Made by a program: the position numbers and the translations under genes. 64,000 bases of DNA from Owenia fusiformis (taxonomy: Eukaryota; Annelida; Polychaeta; Sabellida; Oweniidae), in assembly GCA_903813345.2 (NCBI GenBank), contig CAIIXF020000004.1, positions 6,717,525 through 6,781,524 on the forward strand. Direction: 5' to 3'. Below the pieces are notes generated by a model. The model worked only from the letters and a program-made list of their open reading frames with translations, had not been told where the DNA came from and did no database searches. Shown piece by piece: positions 59,201 to 64,000 of the stretch (its first letter is position 1; each line of letters opens with the position of its first letter).

Positions 59201-59516
59201 CTTATATAGATATTCTTTGTTTAACGATAAGAGTAATAAAATGATCAAAACTCACGTTTACGATCCATGTCACTATTAACAGGATCGTCTTTATAAGTTT
59301 ATATCGAAACACTTTCTTCTCTGAAGATGCCTTACTGACATAATCATCTTCACCTTTAGCTTTATCCAATGGACTGGCACGATCAGTCAACGGAACTATA
59401 CATCCATTTACATCATCATTATTATTGTGTCTATCATCCTCCTCTTTGGTGTTATCAATATCAGCAACGTTAATATATTTTGTCTCGAAAGTCTTCTGTT
59501 TAATTTCGCATGACAT
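46263..59516 (-). CDS. MFS transporter, MFSD4/NaGLT1-like, four exons
   Basis: Spliced from 59516-59256, 51067-50938, 48158-47997 and 47221-46263: 261+130+162+959 = 1512 nt, exactly 503 codons plus stop, with all junction phases agreeing (0, 1, 1). The product is a 12-helix membrane protein resembling the MFSD4 / sodium-dependent glucose transporter 1 family (human members about 515 residues). Seen: a charged cytoplasmic N-terminus, TM1 across the exon 1-2 join, KYPTFPDL (family GPTLLDL position), GYIIGCLVGG in TM2, and the MFS signature GILFDR formed across the exon 2-3 join. Also seen are GNTPAPLLAMHFGSRIGSLV in TM5 and two N-glycosylation sequons (NAS, NGT) in an outer loop. Sugar transport is inferred from the family, not shown. 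Confidence 0.85.
47785..47955. mobile_element. Diverged small TIR element in MFS intron 3
   Basis: About 170 bp related to 1456-1628 (shared AAAGGCCCTT.CTGGCCCTGATT-type core and TTTTACACC end). Confidence 0.5.
47997..48158 (-). CDS. MFS exon 3
   Basis: 162 nt between acceptor TTTTTCTACAG and donor ATAG|GTAAAT. Encodes ILFDRFRKIW, then LSSGFLLLAVSVAFKPWC and LAFLYWLEGAAHGIFAI (TM3 and TM4). Joining to exon 2 restores GG-ILFDR, the conserved MFS loop. Confidence 0.85.
   Translation of the reverse strand, partial: VFYSIDSGKFGISSYLQDFCCWPFLLLLNLGVEASQRSHFFTGWKVRLMVYLQ
48549..50970 (-). repeat. 55 bp minisatellite carrying an exon end and splice donor, about 44 copies
   Basis: On the gene strand each unit is 33 nt of exon 2 end (coding IGYIIGCLVGG) plus 22 nt of intron start (GTGAGTCAAGGTACGATTAT and two more). 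Donor positions run from 50938 to about 48570: 43 steps of 55 bp plus one 3 bp insertion near 50630. The array makes up about 86% of the 2779 bp intron 2. Units are highly alike, with C/T variants near the intron part forming at least two subtypes. Confidence 0.92.
50938..51067 (-). CDS. MFS exon 2
   Basis: 130 nt between acceptor TATTTTACAG and donor GGAG|GTGAGT. It encodes GLVLTIKYPTFPDL...IGYIIGCLVG and ends in phase 1. Its last 33 nt and the splice donor are the first unit of the 55 bp tandem array that fills the intron behind it. Confidence 0.85.
51131..51990. mobile_element. Two inverted Tc1/mariner-like transposase relics in MFS intron 1
   Basis: Plus-strand 51690-51966 encodes a mariner-type C-terminus (DFFLWGNLKNHIYAK, then DLEELEANIRREIQNI). 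A diverged copy of the same end lies inverted at about 51230-51450. The left edge has TACAGGATGTCTCAAAAATG, like mariner ends. Both are frameshifted and non-functional. Confidence 0.65.
52020..52390. repeat. Diverged relative of the 14443-15430 repeat
   Basis: Shares motifs such as AAATCATC.ACAAGTT-like strings followed by TTGACCT. Two overlapping partial copies seem to be joined. No gene. Confidence 0.35.
52391..54341. other. MFS intron 1 sequence, nothing recognised
   Basis: AT-rich, short frames only, no convincing exon or repeat on either strand. Confidence 0.4.
54342..54514 (+). CDS. Candidate terminal exon on the plus strand, unknown product
   Basis: A good 3' splice site (TTTTTGCTATTTCAG) is followed by 56 open codons (LGINGGNTNNIISVG ... 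ILDDQELDMAEYLFEKK ... SSIAS) and TGA. The composition looks coding, but I recognise no family and see no upstream exon. It lies inside intron 1 of the MFS gene on the other strand. It could be a retro- or transposon-derived fragment. Confidence 0.25.
54690..55265. repeat. Tandem direct repeat of about 285 bp, two copies
   Basis: 54690-54985 and 54985-55265 share long stretches such as TTTATCATTTAAACATATCA and GGAACCATTATTTTTCATCA. A third partial copy is at about 56160-56410. Non-coding. Confidence 0.55.
55266..56159. other. No gene seen
   Basis: AT-rich sequence with no frame or motif that I can support. Confidence 0.4.
56503..57497. mobile_element. Tc1/mariner-like foldback element
   Basis: The ends CAGTGCGTATCAAA and, inverted, CAGGGCGTATCAAA are flanked by TA (56501-56502, 57498-57499). 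The inverted arms extend about 250 bp. The left arm is partly duplicated in tandem (about 56560-56745 and 56765-56950). A minus-strand piece near 57200-57260 encodes SSPDLNSCDFFFWSSL, a mariner transposase C-terminal motif. Non-functional. Confidence 0.7.
57500..59255. other. MFS intron 1, first 1.8 kb, nothing recognised
   Basis: No supported frames or repeats beyond short AT tracts. Confidence 0.4.
59256..59516 (-). CDS. MFS exon 1 (start codon to donor)
   Basis: 87 codons, MSCEIKQKTFE onward, acidic and hydrophilic until the first membrane segment begins at YKLIKTILLIVTWIVN. The donor is AAC|GTGAGT (phase 0). A weaker in-phase donor, GTAAAC, lies two codons earlier. The start is the only Met in a clean frame upstream of the helix. 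Confidence 0.8.
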
Positions 59517-59734
59517 TGCTCAGGTGTTACATTTCTACATACAGAAACATTCAATTCAAATATTAAGCGTTTGGCATCGTTTCGTGTATGATACTATCGT
59601 ATGCATGTATTCGTTAGAAATTAACAAATGGTCACACGTGCTATCTGCTGCGTTAAGATTATCTGCCAAAGTTGTGTATTAAAGGCTCTGTGTGAAGTTT
59701 AAAAATATAATTAAAGCACAATGACACAATGATA

Positions 59735-59900
59735 CACTGTATTGTATTGCATTGCCTTGTATTGTATTGTATTGCATTGCCTTGTATTGTATCCATTTGT
59801 ATTGTTTTGTATTGTTTCGTTTCGTTTCGTATCGTATCGTAAATTGTATTGTACTGTATTGTATTATATTGTAATGCATTTGATTGTATTGCATGGTGGT
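59735..59900. repeat. TATTG-type simple repeat
   Basis: Imperfect pentamers (TGTAT, TGCAT, TCGTA variants). The open frames on both strands are repeat artefacts. It lies about 220 bp upstream of the MFS start codon. Confidence 0.85.
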
Positions 59901-60710
59901 TTATTGTATCAATCCCTTACAGGACATTAACCCTAATGTCTGCAGGTTGTCCCTCCATATGCTTTATTTCATAAAAATCGAGCTACTATTGACCATGTTA
60001 TGAATTTCTAAAGGTTAAAACAGTTAATCACCAAGTACGCTCCCCTCAATAAGTTTGGCAACCTTTTTTCCCCATTGGCCAATGTGCTCATAAAGAAACA
60101 CAGGCTTTGCATCTTTCATGTTAAACATCATGTATCACAGAGTGGGTGGGGACGGGGGGGGGTTACAAATGTACAGAAACAACAAATAAATAAGTCTTTT
60201 TCAGTTTGCTGAAACATGTTATTCCAGGTCCTAAGTAAATTATCATCAAAATAAGTCACGTAGATAAAACAGCCTTGGAATAGAGCATGAATTCTCTTTA
60301 TATATACACATGGTTGTCAAAAAGAAACCCTGCATTTTCTTCATATCTTTTTCATTTTAGTGAATTTTCCCCTGATATTTGGCACATGTAAATCATTCAA
60401 TTTTCTATTTTAAGTTGGATATGTCCGGGTCTTTGCTCGGCTGTATGTTGTTTGACATGGAACTCGAATAGTATCCGTGTTTAATATCGCTAGGCCAAAG
60501 ATCAAGTTCTAGAACTCGGTCAAGTCTTTATAAAGCATGACTCTTATAGTGCATACATTCCTATGTGTTTTAATAGTCTAACAAAGATAAGGCAAATATT
60601 TGTCGAACACTATTGAAGGTTCATTCCATTTACCGATTGACTTATCATTTACGTATCTTGTTTACTTTCCCTGTTTGTGGCGAGTATAGATAATATCGGA
60701 CGGCTTATGT
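59901..60710. other. No gene seen
   Basis: Upstream region of the MFS gene on the minus strand. No exon or clear promoter motif identified. Confidence 0.4.
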
Positions 60711-61255
60711 TTCTTCTCGGTGTCCACCATGAGTCTACTGGTCATCATCTTATTATCCTGGGCAAATTAAAGCAATATTGTTATCTGCTTTCTTGAGAAA
60801 AATCCTAAATTATATCAAATTATCTTAATATCTTAAATAATTATCTTCTCGGTGTCCACCATGAGTCGACTGGTCATTCTTCTTATTATCCTGGGCAAAA
60901 TAAAGCAATACTGTTATCTGCCATCTAGATTGAAAATGAGTTCTTATCATGTTTTGAATATTAGTATTTGTGTACCATTGTATTCTTTATAATCAAAACT
61001 AAAATCTTAAATGTTTTTAACTAAACAACTTTTTGCGCTTAAGAGTTAAATTCTTGCTTATTTTCAACCAATTTTCTAAGATTCATGTTTTGAACATTCG
61101 TATTTGTGCACCATTGTATTCTTTATGACTTATTTAAGCGAAGGCATTTTTCCTGTTGCCATTGCGAATTAAAATCTTAAATGTTTTTCTCTAAAAAACT
61201 TTCCTGCGCTTAGGAGTTTAATTCGTGCTTATTTTCAACCATTTTCTTAGATTTT
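60711..61255. repeat. Two overlapping direct-repeat pairs
   Basis: About 75 bp around GGTGTCCACCATGAGTC is present at 60718 and 60849. About 140 bp around TTTGTG.ACCATTGTATTC is present at 60968 and 61104. The first pair contains ATG followed by a hydrophobic stretch (MSRLVILLIILG in the second copy), which could be a signal-peptide exon, but no donor or downstream exon is seen. Confidence 0.5.
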
Positions 61256-62419
61256 TTCAACACAAAATAGGTAAGACCAAGGATGCATGCTATGGATTGT
61301 TGTAAATAATTACTTAATAATGCATGTGTGTGACAATTAAAATTTCATTTGAAATAAATTCACAATTTTGTAAAAAATCCTTCAAAATCAACTTTTGGAA
61401 TTAAATTGGAATGTTGAACATAGCGCGTTTTGATAAAATTGTGTGGGTTATTTTGGTTGGTGTGGGAACACATTGAAATTTGACAGATTGGTATGAGAAC
61501 ATAGATATCTGAGGGTTCAGCTTAGGACCCACCCCCGCAGAATTTTGTATACAGTGAACCCCACTGAGTAGGACTATATAATTTACGTGGTTTAAACTTT
61601 ATATGGGGCCTTTAAAGAATAAGAAAGTTCAAACCGATCGATTACATGCAGATGACCTTAACATCAATGCATATTGATTCTGATAAATAAGATAAACAGA
61701 ATAGAAGTATAGAAATCAAAAAGACTCTACACCTGCATTGTCTTTCAAACTTCATTCAACGACATTGATAAATCTATTTCACACTAATAGGCTACGAGAA
61801 AAGCTTAAAAGGTAGATGAAGTTATGCAAATGGTAAAATGGTGCCAGTCTGCGACCCTTCTTAAATATTTAGACAACCCTCTTGCCACGAAAACAACACG
61901 TTGTGTACTAGTACTCTACATGCATAGTTAAATATTTAAAGTCATTGCTCGATTTAACGATGGTGCACAAATTGACTTACATGTATTTAGTGCCAATCAA
62001 ACAGCGCTAAAATAATTATTCAAGAACTCCCTTGTTAATAAACAAATTCAATTAGCCTATTTCCCTACAGACAACTGAGCGATATATAGCAACTGACAAA
62101 ATCATTTTAACATGCCTGCAAGGAGTATGTTAGAAATGCAATACATCTTCCTTTGACCTTGAAAATAACTGTTCATATCTCAAAACGTACAATTTTAATA
62201 GTATAAAGGTCTTGTATATGACTAAAATTGAGAATACCTCTATTCCATATAAGAACTCCGCACGAGTGTTTATACCGAAAGATGTATCTAAATTTTCTGA
62301 TTTTCCAGAGTGAAATAAGTAAATGTTTGACATGTGGTTAACCTGTGAACTCAATATGTCAAACTGACAAAACAAAAGTTCTTTCTAGGTGTAAACAAAC
62401 GCACCAGTAATGAGGCTGT
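61256..62419. other. No gene seen
   Basis: AT-rich sequence, short frames only. Confidence 0.4.
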
Positions 62420-62830
62420 TGTATATGTATTTATTGCAATATCTGACAACTTGCAACTCACATTTAGTGCAATATATGTTTTTATTATGCAATATGCATC
62501 TCACATTTAGTGCAGTATATGTATTTATTGTAATGTTTGTCTTCAACCATATGCATTATGTATTTCACATTTAGTGCAATATTCATATTTATTGTAATAT
62601 TTGACCATATGCAACATGCTACTCACATATTTAGAGCAATATATACATTATTTATTGTAATATCTGTCTTCGACCATATGCATTATGCAATTCATATTTA
62701 GTGCAATATTTGTATTTATTGTAATATTTGACCATATGCAACATGCTACTCACATTTAGTGCAATATATGTATTTATTATGCAATATCCATCTCACATTA
62801 GATGCAATATATGTATTTAATGTAATGATT
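62420..62830. repeat. Imperfect AT-rich tandem repeat
   Basis: About seven units of about 55-65 bp containing CACATTTAGTGCAATAT and TGTATTTATTGTAATAT. Units vary by small indels. Confidence 0.7.
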
Positions 62831-63069
62831 GACAATAAGTCGTGACCATTTAAAAAGAGAATGAACCGTTTAGTCCCTTTTTGTAAACCCAAAAATGTAA
62901 AAACAGCAGTGCATTTCAAGTATTTCAACCGTCAATGTTTTATTATCATATTAGATTTACAATATTTATACAAAGTATATGAATATTTCATCAAACAAGA
63001 TAAAGGTAAAATCATTTTATCAATACATATTCATGTTAATGTCTAGTAAAATTGTGTTTCTTCTTATCG

Positions 63070-63593
63070 TATAGAATTTTCTATGTAACTTCAAACTATA
63101 TTTTCAAATACACTATCCTCAGATAGAAATTTCTATACAAAAGACTCCGTTGACTTTTCGTATAGAAATTTCTATGCGGATGGGGCTGGAAATATTAATT
63201 TTGTTATTGATGAACATTTGGTAATCGGTATAGAAATTTCTCTACCGATTAAGCAGAGGATTTAAAACTGAATACCTCTATAGAAATTTCTATGTGAAGG
63301 CCGTCGGAAAATACTAATTCTGTTACCAGAAAAACATTTCTCCCCGTATAGAAATTTCTATGCCTTTCTAATTAAAACAAGTGTTCGTATAGAAACTTCT
63401 ATGCAGGTGTAAATATAAATTTTGGTTGCCGGTATAGAAATTTCTATAGGGAAAAGATCGATAAATAAAAATGCTGTATAGAAATTTCTATGCGGCGCAG
63501 AAAAATAATTTTGCTTGATGGCCAGTATAGAAAGTTCTATTTGGTCAAAAAATGCATGTATAGATATAAAAATCCTGTATAGAAATTTCTATG
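63070..63593. repeat. Array of 11 palindromes TATAGAAATTTCTATR
   Basis: The 16 bp palindrome starts at 63070, 63122, 63161, 63229, 63279, 63347, 63388, 63433, 63477, 63526 and 63578, usually extended to CGTATAG...CTATGCGG. Spacers of about 22-52 bp are much less conserved. The core AGAAATTTCT fits nGAAnnTTCn, a heat-shock-factor-like unit. No adjacent gene in the window. Confidence 0.85.
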
Positions 63594-64000
63594 CGGGTGT
63601 AGTACATTTTAATTCACTTATTCATTTAAATATATGATAAAATGTGGTATCAACCACACATGCACAAAAACGTATGCAACATGTTTACTTCATAATTTTC
63701 CTCACAATGTTTTTTGTTCACGGTGACGGCTCCTGGTGAACAATATGGACGTTGGAATGTGTGCTCTTTTCGGCTATGCCAGAGTAACTGTCTATCAGTA
63801 ATCTTTAATATTCATTATGAACCGCAATTACTACGTCCCGCCGTTATGACGTCACACATTGCACGTATTACCAGGGATTTTGTTCGCGAATATACCCCGG
63901 GTGAAATGTTGACTTTGTTTACAGTTTATAGAAGGCGTGAATACAGTCATGTTCGAATGAATTATATAACCACGCACCCTCTGCATATATCTTTACATAA
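63594..64000. other. Right edge, no gene seen
   Basis: No supported frame. GC content rises slightly near 63840-63910, where TGACGTCA-like CRE half-sites occur (63847). Confidence 0.35.

Noticed and set aside
59679-59930. Open frames of Y, N, Q or C-rich peptide in the TATTG run
   Set aside because: Artefact of a five-base simple repeat read in all frames.
63070-63593. CRISPR-like pattern of conserved repeats and variable spacers
   Set aside because: This is animal nuclear DNA. Spacer lengths vary from about 22 to 52 bp, several spacers resemble each other, and no cas gene is present.

Overview
The window looks like nuclear DNA of an animal, most likely a marine invertebrate. It is AT-rich and intron-bearing, with GT-AG splice sites, animal-type LINE and LTR retrotransposons, Tc1/mariner remnants, foldback elements and tRNA-derived repeats. 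The phylum cannot be fixed from the sequence alone. There are few host genes: a classical short-chain dehydrogenase/reductase (SDR) in three copies (two intact, one broken) and one multi-exon major facilitator superfamily (MFS) sugar-transporter-like gene on the minus strand. Most of the rest is mobile or repetitive.

Layout. 244-14091 is SDR duplicon A, with an intact intronless SDR at 3500-4327. It is split by an 8.1 kb insertion (4989-13079) that holds a decayed L1-like LINE. 14094-28417 is bounded by terminal inverted repeats and TA duplications. Nested inside it is an LTR retrotransposon (15449-27228) with 4.3 kb LTRs made mostly of TTGCACC/GGTGCAA minisatellite; it encodes only a two-ORF Gag and no pol. 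28420-38985 is duplicon B, whose SDR is a pseudogene cut by a 6.86 kb Ty3/gypsy-related element on the minus strand (29134-35989). That element has identical 238 bp LTRs and the pol order protease-integrase-RT-RNase H, as in Gmr1-type elements. 39774-46385 is duplicon C with a second intact SDR (43840-44667).

The MFS gene follows at 46263-59516 (minus). I reconstructed it as four exons with matching phases, totalling 1512 nt or 503 codons plus stop. Degraded copies of its last exon lie ahead of SDR copies A and C, so the SDR-MFS neighbourhood was amplified in tandem and only the final unit keeps a whole transporter.

The most striking structure is in MFS intron 2. A 55 bp minisatellite of about 44 copies (48549-50970) is an amplification of the 3' end of exon 2 together with its own 5' splice site. 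The first copy is the real exon end, and almost every further copy repeats the last 33 coding bases plus GAG|GTGAGT. The right end of the window (59.5-64 kb) carries no gene beyond exon 1. It holds simple repeats, tandem duplications and an 11-copy array of the palindrome TATAGAAATTTCTATR at 63070-63593.
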